DNA from: Chitinophagaceae bacterium | GTDB lineage: Bacteria > Bacteroidota > Bacteroidia > Chitinophagales > Chitinophagaceae | NCBI GenBank assembly: GCA_016720745.1 | Contig: JADKKA010000018.1 | Location: 248,001 to 312,000, forward strand | Reading direction: 5' to 3' | Length of the DNA: 64,000 nt | Part shown: positions 26,804 through 34,719 of the stretch, in pieces | Numbering within the stretch: position 1 is the stretch's first letter | Layout: each line of letters opens with the position of its first letter | Program-made: the position numbers and the translations under genes | Notes under the pieces: generated by a model | Seen by the model: only the letters and a program-made list of their open reading frames with translations | Told to the model about the DNA's origin: nothing | The model's database searches: none

Positions 26804-27403
26804 TCAGTTTTTATATTTTTTCCATGCACGAAGATAGACAACACCCTTTTGCGTTTGAAAACGGGTGGGAATCTGCTGCCATTGACCGTTATTAAATTTC
26901 CAGACCAGGAAGTGCAGATGCGGTACAAAAGCGTAGCCGGTCTTGCCTGCCAGGCCGATAGGTTGTCCCTTTTTCACAGAATCACCGGTATTCACCAATG
27001 CGCCCTGATGTTGCAGATGCCAGTACCCGGCGCGACTCCCGTCTGCATGCTGAATCACAATATTATTGCCTTCTGAACGATACTTCTTGTTAAGGCCTCC
27101 TTTCCTTCCATCTTCTTTTACCCGGCTTACCACACCATCTCTGGCAGCGGTGATCGTATCACCTCTGTGTAAATTAAAATCAAGTGCCGCCCGTTCTTTA
27201 TGGGTCATGCGACTGAAATAACCCTGGATCACTCTGTACTTTTTTCCGGCTTTGTAAGGAAGTGCGTATACATAGCTGGTATCATCTTTCACGATACCCT
27301 TTTGTAACAATTTAATTTCTTTGCGAAGGGGATTATTACTGGCTGCACAACCTGTAATCGCAATTGATAATACGAACCACTGTATTGATCTTGTCCAAAG
27401 CAT
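26804..27403 (-). CDS. M23-family peptidase, predicted lipoprotein
   Basis: A 199-residue LytM-type zinc peptidase with a lipobox (ITGC, Cys19), so it sits in the envelope. The metal-site motifs are H68-x6-D75 (THKERAALDF) and HxH at 162-164 (PHLHFLVW). Between them are the beta-rich steps AARDGVVSRV and GYWHLQHQGALVNTGDSVKKG. Such enzymes cut peptide cross-links in cell walls, though some are degenerate. It is a paralog of the M23 protein at 30137-30748: both share SYVYALP/SYVYTLP before the domain, ALDF, GYWH/NYWH and GVVYLR/GVIYLR endings. No partner gene is adjacent. Confidence 0.87.
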   Translation of the reverse strand: MLWTRSIQWFVLSIAITGCAASNNPLRKEIKLLQKGIVKDDTSYVYALPYKAGKKYRVIQGYFSRMTHKERAALDFNLHRGDTITAARDGVVSRVKEDGRKGGLNKKYRSEGNNIVIQHADGSRAGYWHLQHQGALVNTGDSVKKGQPIGLAGKTGYAFVPHLHFLVWKFNNGQWQQIPTRFQTQKGVVYLRAWKKYKN

Positions 27404-27470
27404 TTGATAAAATTACCCGAAAGCAGAGACTGATACAGGAGTTTTTTGTTAAGATATACATGAAACGCTT

Positions 27471-28199
27471 TTATTTTTTGATGGATGCTATATCAAATAA
27501 AAGAGTAACCAGTTCTTCAGGTCTGCTGAAAAAAGGGGAATGGCTGCTTTTCAGCTGATATACTTTCTGGCAGGGTAATTCCATATACATTTTTTGTTGT
27601 ATATATGGAGTTACGGCTCTGTCTTCCAGGCACTCAATATAGTATCGGGGAATCCTTCCAAAATTTTCATCCGTTAGTTCTAAGCGTGTTGTACCGGTAT
27701 TAACCGGTTCACTGCTCAGTAATAGTTTGGCCATTTCAACAATATCATCTTCACAATCGGCATATAATCCCTCTTTATAAATGACGGGATCCAGCGTTGT
27801 TGATTGTGTGCTTTCGTCAAAAATTACATAAGGCTTTAATACACCTCCTGTATCCTGCACAGCATACTCTCTTTGCGTTTTTCCATCAGGAACCAGGTAG
27901 GCAGCGAGGTAAACCAGTGCTTCCATTTTATCGGGCCGGTATTCAGCAGCTTGCGAAACCATGATACCGTTTTTACTATGACCGACCAGGATTAATTTGT
28001 CTGGCTGCTGATCAATGACTTCGGTTATTTTAGCAACAGATTTTTGAAGTGTGACTTCTTTCACCGGCGTTTTATCTCTTCCCATACCCGGTAAATCGAT
28101 ACAAATAACCCGATGACCTGCTGCTTCAATAAGCGGAACTACTTTGTGCCAGTTCCATGCATTATGCCAGGAACCATGAATGAGCATAAATGTTTTCAT
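27471..28199 (-). CDS. Alpha/beta hydrolase, esterase-like
   Basis: A 242-residue alpha/beta-hydrolase-fold protein. The oxyanion-region motif FMLIHGSWHNAWNW is at residues 4-17, the nucleophile elbow is GHSKNG with Ser75, an acid is likely near residue 190, and the histidine is H220 in KSSHSPFF. The sequence is of the type seen in plant methyl-salicylate esterases and bacterial EstC-like proteins, which hydrolyse small esters. There is no signal peptide. It precedes the M23 lipoprotein and follows the Ada-like gene on the same strand, but gaps of about 70 bases on each side suggest separate control. Confidence 0.86.
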   Translation of the reverse strand: MKTFMLIHGSWHNAWNWHKVVPLIEAAGHRVICIDLPGMGRDKTPVKEVTLQKSVAKITEVIDQQPDKLILVGHSKNGIMVSQAAEYRPDKMEALVYLAAYLVPDGKTQREYAVQDTGGVLKPYVIFDESTQSTTLDPVIYKEGLYADCEDDIVEMAKLLLSSEPVNTGTTRLELTDENFGRIPRYYIECLEDRAVTPYIQQKMYMELPCQKVYQLKSSHSPFFSRPEELVTLLFDIASIKK

Positions 28200-28271
28200 A
28201 CAATAATTTGACAGAATAAGTATTAATGAATGTAATTAGGCGCTAGTCTGAGATTGCCGTTATAGCAAGGA

Positions 28272-29102
28272 TTAATTTTCCTGGTCAAGTTTTGAAGACT
28301 CCCATCCGATCATCGCTTTTTTCCGGTTGCTCCCCCAATGATAGCCACCGATTATTCCGCTGGACTGAATCACCCGGTGACAGGGAATTAAAAAAGCTAC
28401 CGGATTACACGCAACGGCCGAACCAACCGCTCGGGCAGCACCGGGATTTCCGATGGCATTAGCGATGGCTGAATAACTGGTTAAATTACCCAGCGGTATT
28501 TTCAACAGGGCTTCCCAGACTTTTAACTGAAAACCGGTTCCTTTTAAGTGTAAACGGATCGCAGGCAGATCATTCCAGTCCTGCGAAAAAATAAAAAGAG
28601 CATTTTGCTGAATGGTATCCACCATCTGTTTAAACCGGGCATTCGGAAAGAGGGCCATTAATTCATACAGCGCCATTTTTTCCTGATCGGCAAAAGCCAG
28701 GTGACAAATACCTTTAGTAGTGGAAGCCACGATGATATTTCCAAACGGAGATTCCGCAAAACTGAAATTGATGTTCAATTCCCTGCCCCCGTTCTTATAT
28801 TCACCCGGAGTCATCCCTTCGATATTGATAAAAAGATCATGCAGTCTTCCGCTTCCGGAGAGGCCGGTTTCATAACTGACATCAGTCAGTGACAGATCCT
28901 GCCGGATCAGACTTTTGGCGTGTTCAAGACTGATATACTGAAGGAATTTTTTGGGACTTACCCCCGCCCATTTTTTAAACATCCGCTGCAAATGAAAAGG
29001 GCTGCTGTGTAACTGTCTCGCCAATTCCTCCAGGTCTGGTTGTTGCAGAAAATGATCAGTAAGAAACCCAATCGCTTTTTCAATTCTTGCGTATTCGTTC
29101 AC
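28272..29102 (-). CDS. Ada-like protein: AraC-type DNA-binding domain plus O6-alkylguanine-DNA methyltransferase
   Basis: A 276-residue protein. Residues 1-100 hold an AraC-type double helix-turn-helix (LARQLHSSPFHLQRMFKKW), and residues about 110-265 are the alkyltransferase domain with the acceptor Cys241 in LIPCHRVIQ and the ASN-like loop GNPGAARAVGSAV. It transfers the alkyl group from O6-methylguanine to itself. The Ada N-terminal zinc domain that senses methyl phosphotriesters is absent, so the classic adaptive-response switch should not work. The start is GTG 29102. It is divergent from a cupin gene across about 80 bases. Confidence 0.9.
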   Translation of the reverse strand: MNEYARIEKAIGFLTDHFLQQPDLEELARQLHSSPFHLQRMFKKWAGVSPKKFLQYISLEHAKSLIRQDLSLTDVSYETGLSGSGRLHDLFINIEGMTPGEYKNGGRELNINFSFAESPFGNIIVASTTKGICHLAFADQEKMALYELMALFPNARFKQMVDTIQQNALFIFSQDWNDLPAIRLHLKGTGFQLKVWEALLKIPLGNLTSYSAIANAIGNPGAARAVGSAVACNPVAFLIPCHRVIQSSGIIGGYHWGSNRKKAMIGWESSKLDQEN

Positions 29103-29169
29103 TTTTTCAATTTAGAATACAAAATTTGGCAAGAAACCTGGTACTGGCAACCCGAATCTTGCGAAGTTT

Positions 29170-29177
29170 TATCTTTA
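29170..29177 (+). promoter_or_regulatory. TATCTTTA element four bases before the cupin start
   Basis: TATCTTTA, the minus-7 element with a final A, is separated from the ATG at 29182 by only AGGA. If transcription starts a few bases downstream, the mRNA has almost no leader. AGGA is too close to the ATG to be an effective ribosome-binding site. Confidence 0.5.
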
Positions 29178-29181
29178 AGGA

Positions 29182-29562
29182 ATGGAAAAAATAAATATTG
29201 CAGATAAACTTTCACAGTTCTCTGATTATTTCAACCCCCGGATCGCCGGAGAACTGAATGGTCAGCAGGTGAAGCTGGTCAAATTCAAAGGTGAATTTGT
29301 TTGGCATCATCACGAACATGAAGACGAGTTGTTTTATGTGATCCGTGGAAGTTTTGATATGCACCTTAGATCTGATAATAACCCGGTTTCAGAAGAAGTC
29401 ATTACAATTTTCCCAGGAGAGTTCATAATCATTCCCCGGGGCAAAGAACACAAACCGGTAGCAAAGGAAGAAGTAGAGATCATGCTTTTTGAACCAGCTT
29501 CCACGCTCAACACGGGCAACCAGATCAATGAAATGACAAAAAAGGAGCTGAAGCGGATTTAA
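29182..29562 (+). CDS. Cupin-domain protein
   Basis: A 126-residue single-domain cupin. Motif 1 is WHHHEHEDELFYVIRG, with the histidines and glutamate that bind a metal, and motif 2 is PGEFIIIPRGKEHKPVA. These small proteins often isomerise, bind or protect small molecules, and no specific reaction can be named. The start codon lies four bases after a TATCTTTA element. Its TAA shares the palindrome TTAA with the stop of the convergent SRPBCC gene. Confidence 0.86.
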   Translation: MEKINIADKLSQFSDYFNPRIAGELNGQQVKLVKFKGEFVWHHHEHEDELFYVIRGSFDMHLRSDNNPVSEEVITIFPGEFIIIPRGKEHKPVAKEEVEIMLFEPASTLNTGNQINEMTKKELKRI

Positions 29563-30080
29563 ACGCCTTCCACCATCTTCTTTAAATTATCCAAACCCTG
29601 TTCAAACTGGTGATTCAGGTTTTTGGCAATCATCGGTCCCATCAAACGGGCCATGGGCCAGGGAAGATCACCACCATTTTGCCAGGTAACCTTGGTTTCA
29701 GAGCCATCGCCCCAGTCTTCAAAATGCCAGTTATCTTTTGCTTTCGATTTCCAGGGTTTAAAAAATTCCAGGTCAAAATGAATATGATGGGCATCACTGC
29801 TTAAAAAACGTAATTCACCAATTCCGATTTTCTTTCCTTCCCAATGGTATTGGTGTCCTGCACTCATGGGGTTACCGCTGATTTGGGACTTGGCCGAAGG
29901 ATCCATTTTTTGCCAGGGATTCCACTGGCTGTAATGGTTCAGATTTCCTACATAACTCATCACGTCGGCCCTGGGTTTCCGGATCACCACTGTTTTTTCA
30001 ACAGTAAAAGATTTTGGCATCAGGGCTGACACCAGTAAAAGGGTAACGATTAAACCCAGCAGGATATAAACAATAATCAT
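29559..30080 (-). CDS. SRPBCC-fold protein, membrane-anchored
   Basis: About 173 residues. One hydrophobic N-terminal segment (MIIVYILLGLIVTLLLVSAL) is followed by a START/SRPBCC domain, seen in VEKTVVIRKPRADVMSYVGNLNHYSQWNPW, SAGHQYHWEGKKIGIGELR and WPMARLMGPMIAKNLNHQFE. Such proteins bind hydrophobic ligands. I start at ATG 30080; a TTG lies three codons earlier. The stop overlaps the convergent cupin stop by four bases. No function beyond ligand binding can be assigned. Confidence 0.85.
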   Translation of the reverse strand: MIIVYILLGLIVTLLLVSALMPKSFTVEKTVVIRKPRADVMSYVGNLNHYSQWNPWQKMDPSAKSQISGNPMSAGHQYHWEGKKIGIGELRFLSSDAHHIHFDLEFFKPWKSKAKDNWHFEDWGDGSETKVTWQNGGDLPWPMARLMGPMIAKNLNHQFEQGLDNLKKMVEGV

Positions 30081-30136
30081 GGCAATCAATTTAAGGAAAG
30101 TAAGGTACTGAATATTTCACCGGAAGAGGCTGATGC

Positions 30137-30748
30137 TTATTCCGGATGTATTGTACGGTAAAATTTCCCGGGCCGAAGGTAAATAACACCATTCCTGGTG
30201 GCAAATCGGGTGGCCAGCTGTCCGAATTTTCCAGTGGCAGGATCCTTACCCCTCACTTCAAAATGCAGGTGCGGAAAGGCAGAGTAACCGGTATTACCAC
30301 TGAGACCGATCAATTGTCCGGGAACCACCGTATCACCTGTTTTTACAAAGACCCCGTTTAATTTAAAATGCCAGTAGTTGGCTTCTGTCCCGTCATCATG
30401 CCTTATGAATATATAATTACCGTCTGATAAATTTTCAGGTTTCAACCCCCTTTTATCGGAATCAGAACGGGTAGCCGTAACAATACCACCACGCGCGGCA
30501 CAAACCCTTGTTCCTGTTTTTACTTTAAAATCAAGCGCTTTTTCTCCTTTATGACTGAACATACTTTCATACCCCTGAATCAGGAATACTTTTTTGCGGT
30601 GCTCAAAAGGGAGGGTGTATACATAACTGCTGTCGGATTTGAATTTTCCGTTTTTTAAATCTCCCGTGCTATACACAGTCTGCGATTCGGCCACAAAAGC
30701 TGTCAGGCATAAGCCAAAAAGTAAAAAACGAATCATTGGCAGGTACAT
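30137..30748 (-). CDS. M23-family peptidase, secreted
   Basis: A 203-residue LytM-type peptidase with an N-terminal signal segment (MIRFLLFGLCLTAFVAESQ, starting at the second possible ATG, 30736). Metal-site motifs are H66-x6-D73 (SHKGEKALDF) and HxH at 160-162 (FPHLHFEV). Unlike its paralog at 26804-27403 it shows no lipobox Cys. The end GVIYLRPGKFYRTIHPE matches the paralog's GVVYLRAWKKYKN. It should act on cell-wall peptides in the periplasm or outside. It is divergent from the methyltransferase-like gene. Confidence 0.87.
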   Translation of the reverse strand: MYLPMIRFLLFGLCLTAFVAESQTVYSTGDLKNGKFKSDSSYVYTLPFEHRKKVFLIQGYESMFSHKGEKALDFKVKTGTRVCAARGGIVTATRSDSDKRGLKPENLSDGNYIFIRHDDGTEANYWHFKLNGVFVKTGDTVVPGQLIGLSGNTGYSAFPHLHFEVRGKDPATGKFGQLATRFATRNGVIYLRPGKFYRTIHPE

Positions 30749-30797
30749 AGCATTAAAGTAATGAAATTTTTTTCATCTTCCTTTTTCATAACTGTTA

Positions 30798-31838
30798 ATG
30801 CAGCAACTATATTGCAATCAAATACAACGAGTGAGCATAAACGCTGGCCCCCGGAATGAGCAATTATATGAGATTACGCGTGAGTTGTTGAACCCTGATC
30901 TCAATTATGTAAACATCAGAAATGCCTGCGCAGCCTTGTTGAATTTTTTTTGCGGCATCACCGGTTTCGATCCGGAAGACAAACAAAACCAGGAACATTG
31001 TTCAACAGCAGCCGGCCTGGCCGTTAGTCCTTATGCTGCGATGAGTTGTATTACTGACATGATGCGTACCCGAAATTTTATGATGGGTATACAGGATGCT
31101 ATACTGAGCAGAAGACAACAATATCCCAGGGATCCGGTTTTGGTTTTTTATGCCGGTACAGGCCCTTTTGCCTCTCTGCTGATTCCACTTACAACAGTAT
31201 TTACTCCCGATCAGCTACAGATGGTACTGGTGGATATCAACCCGATTAGCACGGCTTGTGTTCAAAGGATAGTTGAAGACCTGGCACTTCAGCCTTATGT
31301 GAAAGCAATCGAAACGGCGGATGCCACACAATACAAGATACCAGAACAATATCAGCCCGATATTCTTTTGACAGAAACTATGAAAGCTGGATTATTAAAA
31401 GAGCCACAGTTTACAATCTGTGCTCATTTATTACCACAGTGCAAAAAAGACCCAATACTGATACCGGAAAGTATAGCAGTGGGTCTCTGTATCAGCAGGA
31501 ATAAAAACAAAGAATTATCAGAGAAAAAAAGTCTGGCCAGTCTGATACGGTTGGACAGGGAACTCTTTGATCAGTCTTTAGTTGCTCAGGATGCGTTAAA
31601 ACGTATTCTTGAAGGAGTGCTGGTTCAATTCCCGGATGACCTGCTGGACAATCAGCATAAAATTGTCCTGGAGACCAGTATCAGGATATTCAGAGCACAT
31701 CAGCTGAAACATAATGAATCGGGTTTAACGATTCCGGTACTGCTCAATAGTTTTTTGCAGGAATGTCACCCGTTGAGTACCTGGCGATTCAGGTACAGGA
31801 TATCCAGCGAGCCCTACTTTGAAATGAGTAAGGAATAA
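30798..31838 (+). CDS. Methyltransferase-like protein with a Rossmann SAM-binding motif
   Basis: I do not recognise a close named family. The 346-residue protein has a class I methyltransferase-like core: DPVLVFYAGTGPFASLLIPL near 112-131 as motif I, MVLVDINPIST near 142-152 with an acidic residue in the second strand, and AIETADATQYK near 170-180. The N-terminal 100 residues look helical (TRELLNPDLNYVNIRNACAALL). The layout is reminiscent of arginine methyltransferases and nicotianamine-synthase-like proteins, but I cannot place it in either. There is no signal peptide. It is convergent with the PhyH-type oxygenase gene, only two bases apart, and opens the unusual modification-gene block. 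Confidence 0.7.
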   Translation: MQQLYCNQIQRVSINAGPRNEQLYEITRELLNPDLNYVNIRNACAALLNFFCGITGFDPEDKQNQEHCSTAAGLAVSPYAAMSCITDMMRTRNFMMGIQDAILSRRQQYPRDPVLVFYAGTGPFASLLIPLTTVFTPDQLQMVLVDINPISTACVQRIVEDLALQPYVKAIETADATQYKIPEQYQPDILLTETMKAGLLKEPQFTICAHLLPQCKKDPILIPESIAVGLCISRNKNKELSEKKSLASLIRLDRELFDQSLVAQDALKRILEGVLVQFPDDLLDNQHKIVLETSIRIFRAHQLKHNESGLTIPVLLNSFLQECHPLSTWRFRYRISSEPYFEMSKE

Positions 31839-31840
31839 GT

Positions 31841-32707
31841 TTACTCAAAAGAAGAAAATACATTTTGTTGTTCTATACAATAGGCTGAAGGACGGGCATT
31901 GATGGGCAATGCATAAATTTCATGGAGAATCTCTGATACCGGTTTTGAGCTGTCATCGGGAAAAAGAGTGGATAATTGTCCACTAAAGCCAGCTGCTCCC
32001 GGGTGTACTTCATTATAATACCTGATTGCGAGATGGTGCAGTCTTGTCCTTCTTTCCACCAGCTCCGGGGAATAAATATTTTCTTTGGCAACATGAGCCG
32101 CCGAAAGAAATTCAAAATAAATCACCCGGCGTAACTCCCTTTTTCGCAATGGTTCTGAATAATGTGCCAGCATCATATCATGAATCAGCAGATCTCCGGC
32201 CTGCATGGGTACTTCTATTGCATCGAGGCGGCTGAGTTCACAGATGGGCCGGCTATCCAGATGACTGGCTGGCACCACTTTTAATGCACCATCCCCGGCA
32301 TCCACATCATCCAAATAAATGCCCATGGTGAAGCAACGGCCTTTTCGCTGGTGAACCATATCCTGGTGCCAGAGCACCGGTAAATCATCGCCCTGGTTTT
32401 TAATAACGGCAAATTCCTGAATCAGGAAAAAATCATCGCCACAGATCTGTCGGGCAAGCTCCAGTACGGGTGGAAAGCCCAGTAATTCCAGACAGGCCAG
32501 GTTACCGGATCCGCAGATATGATCCAAATTGGTGACAAATTGTTTGCCCTTATATTCATACACAAACCGGCCCTCCCTTGGTACCGAAATATCCATCAGC
32601 TCATCAAATAAATCCCGGAGCCTTGACAGCAGATCAGCAGGAAGAACATTGGATAAACGGAAGTAACCGTTTATTTCAAATTCAGTCAGATTTGAATCAG
32701 TCAACAT
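31841..32707 (-). CDS. Phytanoyl-CoA-dioxygenase-family oxygenase (PhyH)
   Basis: About 288 residues of the PhyH branch of Fe(II)/2-oxoglutarate oxygenases. The facial triad is HxD in LWHQDMVHQRKG and the distal His in MMLAHYSEPLRK, with Arg in RRVIYFEF for 2-oxoglutarate. Other landmarks are FEINGYFRLSNVLPADLL and GALKVVPASHLDS. Family members hydroxylate fatty acyl groups or natural products. I start at ATG 32707; a GTG six codons upstream is less likely. It is divergent from the HEAGH-motif gene and ends two bases from the methyltransferase-like gene. Confidence 0.88.
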   Translation of the reverse strand: MLTDSNLTEFEINGYFRLSNVLPADLLSRLRDLFDELMDISVPREGRFVYEYKGKQFVTNLDHICGSGNLACLELLGFPPVLELARQICGDDFFLIQEFAVIKNQGDDLPVLWHQDMVHQRKGRCFTMGIYLDDVDAGDGALKVVPASHLDSRPICELSRLDAIEVPMQAGDLLIHDMMLAHYSEPLRKRELRRVIYFEFLSAAHVAKENIYSPELVERRTRLHHLAIRYYNEVHPGAAGFSGQLSTLFPDDSSKPVSEILHEIYALPINARPSAYCIEQQNVFSSFE

Positions 32708-32781
32708 GGTTGTGAAAATAAGCACTAAGATTATGCGGCATCAGAAAATCTTTTACATTTACAAACCAGCCAATACAAAAA

Positions 32782-33309
32782 ATGTCAGCGGAAACAGCCA
32801 TTATTATTTCAGAACAGACTGCTTTTTTTCAAAAAGCGGTTGATTTTATCCAATCAATCGGTATTTCTGTTTTGTTCAGGGAGATTCCGGAGAAAAGTTT
32901 TCTTCCCGGTATCAGTATTAAAGCTGGGGAGATCATCGTTGATCCCGAAAAACTAAAATACCCTGGTGATATATTACATGAAGCCGGTCATATCGCCGTT
33001 GTTCCTTTATCGGAAAGGGCTGATCTGGATGAAGTATCCATTTGTAAGCGGCCCATGCGCGAAGCAGAAGAAATGATGGCTATTGCCTGGAGCTATGCGG
33101 CCTGTGTACACCTCGGTATTGACGCGGGTTTTGTTTTTCATGATGAAGGATACCAGAAAGGAGGCAGTGATATCGCCCAAAATTTCAAGGAAGGAAGATA
33201 TTTCGGAGTACCGATGCTGCAATGGACCGGAATGGCAGTAGAGAAACCGAATCCCGAACAACCCGAACTTCCCCTTTATCCGCAGATGTTAAAATGGGCC
33301 AGAGATTAA
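32782..33309 (+). CDS. Unrecognised protein with a HEAGH metallopeptidase-type motif
   Basis: A 175-residue cytosolic protein. YPGDILHEAGHIAVVP (about 60-75) has the HExxH zinc motif, H66-E67-x2-H70. A third ligand could lie in the following helical part (REAEEMMAIAWSYAACVHL). The C-terminal half (FKEGRYFGVPMLQWTGMAV) is unlike known peptidases I can name. It starts nine bases before the intergenic gap of the PKHD-type hydroxylase gene and is probably co-transcribed with it. Catalysis is possible but unproven; a metal-binding structural role is equally consistent. Confidence 0.7.
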   Translation: MSAETAIIISEQTAFFQKAVDFIQSIGISVLFREIPEKSFLPGISIKAGEIIVDPEKLKYPGDILHEAGHIAVVPLSERADLDEVSICKRPMREAEEMMAIAWSYAACVHLGIDAGFVFHDEGYQKGGSDIAQNFKEGRYFGVPMLQWTGMAVEKPNPEQPELPLYPQMLKWARD

Positions 33310-33318
33310 AATAAAACA

Positions 33319-33999
33319 ATGAGTCAGCAATTTCACCATATACCAGGCATTCTCAAACCAGCAGAACTGGAGGAACTGGATCGCCTGATTGCCCATCTGG
33401 ATTTTTCAGACGGACGTGCCACTGCCAGTATGGCCGCCAAAGAAGTTAAGAATAACCTGCAGGCAGAAGCAGGCGGCAAAGAATACCTTTCGCAGGCCCG
33501 CAGTATGGTTGAAAACGCAATCGGCAGCAGTCCGTATTTTAATGCAGTGGCCCAACCGAAAAAGACTCATCCGTTTATCATCAGCAAATACACAGTCGGA
33601 AAATTTTATGGCTGGCATGTGGACAGTCCGATCATGGGCGACCCTCCGATCCGGACAGATCTCGCCATGACCATTTTTCTGAGTGACCCCGGTAGTTATG
33701 AAGGTGGGGAACTGATGATTCAAACCGCATCAGGACCCGTGGCCATCAAACCGGCCAAGGGCGACGCTATATTATATCCCTGTCAATTTCTGCATTGTGT
33801 GAATGAAATCCGCAGTGGTGAAAGACTGGCAGCCGTTACCTGGATACAAAGTAATATTCAGTCGCCGGAACAAAGACAATTGTTGTTTGAACTGAACCAG
33901 GTCCATGCTTTGCTTTCTCAAAAAGATCCTCATTCTCCGGAGGCGATGCAATTATTACAGACCTATTCCAATTTGTTCAGGATGTGGGCGGATGTGTAA
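33319..33999 (+). CDS. PKHD-type Fe(II)/2-oxoglutarate hydroxylase
   Basis: A 226-residue enzyme of the YbiX/PiuC type. The metal ligands are H100 and D102 in YGWHVDSP and H159 in FLHCVNEI; R169 in GERLAAV should bind 2-oxoglutarate. The family oxidises unknown substrates and in proteobacteria often lies beside TonB siderophore receptors. Here its neighbours are the HEAGH gene nine bases upstream and a convergent Asp/Asn-hydroxylase-like gene 18 bases downstream. No iron-uptake gene is adjacent. Confidence 0.92.
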   Translation: MSQQFHHIPGILKPAELEELDRLIAHLDFSDGRATASMAAKEVKNNLQAEAGGKEYLSQARSMVENAIGSSPYFNAVAQPKKTHPFIISKYTVGKFYGWHVDSPIMGDPPIRTDLAMTIFLSDPGSYEGGELMIQTASGPVAIKPAKGDAILYPCQFLHCVNEIRSGERLAAVTWIQSNIQSPEQRQLLFELNQVHALLSQKDPHSPEAMQLLQTYSNLFRMWADV

Positions 34000-34017
34000 G
34001 CCGTTCTGTTTAGAGCA

Positions 34018-34719
34018 TTATTCAGGAGGAAGATTTTTTTCCATCTCATCCGCCAGTTGCTTTGATGTATCTGTATTCATGGAACGCAGCTGTTCAATAA
34101 TCAGCAACTGTTCTTTTCGGCTATGTTTCGGCTGGTCAGTAATTATTTTTTTATGAGTGTCCGGTGTTTCGAGAAACAGAGCCTGCACCCATTGGTTAAC
34201 ACGGGCATCCACGACCAGGTGGATGCGATCCTGATTACTTTTATTGTGGAGTGAATGGGGCAGGTTAAAATTCATGTACCAGCAGGAACCTTCTTTCAAT
34301 ATCATTTTTTCTCCTCCCAGATAGAAATCAACATCGGAGTTGGTAAAAACAGGAATATGAAAACGGACCAGCCCTTCTTCAAAACAAAGATCACGATCTT
34401 TATGCTCATGCACTTTTGCACCGGCAGCGAGTTTGAGCAACCGTACTGATAATAAGGGACATTGAAAATGATGCAATACTTCCTGCAGGTAAGCTGAAGA
34501 CAGAAGCAGGGAGGTATTATCATAACAGTCGTTTTCTTCAGGAGAAATAAAACCGTTATCTACTGCACCGCCAATACTGCGTAAAGGAATGGCACTCCAT
34601 TCCCCGCTGTAATGCTTTACCTGAAAATGCAGCTTCCAGTACTCCTCACCAATTTGGAGGGTATCCCGCTGCAGGCGGGCAGGGTCAAACGAAAAAGGAA
34701 GCTGCAGATATTTAATCAT
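34018..34719 (-). CDS. Aspartyl/asparaginyl beta-hydroxylase-family oxygenase
   Basis: A 233-residue protein. The double-stranded beta-helix triad is recognisable as H106 and D108 in VHEHKDRDL, a His in NLPHSLHNKS (155 or 158), and R165 in DRIHLVVD. EGLVRFHIPVFTNSDVDFYL is a typical family strand pair. Members hydroxylate Asp or Asn in proteins or free and peptidyl amino acids in natural products. Its ATG overlaps the TGA of the carbamoyltransferase gene (ATGA at 34716-34719), so the two are translationally coupled. A charged C-terminal tail of about 50 residues (KKIITDQPKHSRKEQLL) is unusual. Confidence 0.87.
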   Translation of the reverse strand: MIKYLQLPFSFDPARLQRDTLQIGEEYWKLHFQVKHYSGEWSAIPLRSIGGAVDNGFISPEENDCYDNTSLLLSSAYLQEVLHHFQCPLLSVRLLKLAAGAKVHEHKDRDLCFEEGLVRFHIPVFTNSDVDFYLGGEKMILKEGSCWYMNFNLPHSLHNKSNQDRIHLVVDARVNQWVQALFLETPDTHKKIITDQPKHSRKEQLLIIEQLRSMNTDTSKQLADEMEKNLPPE

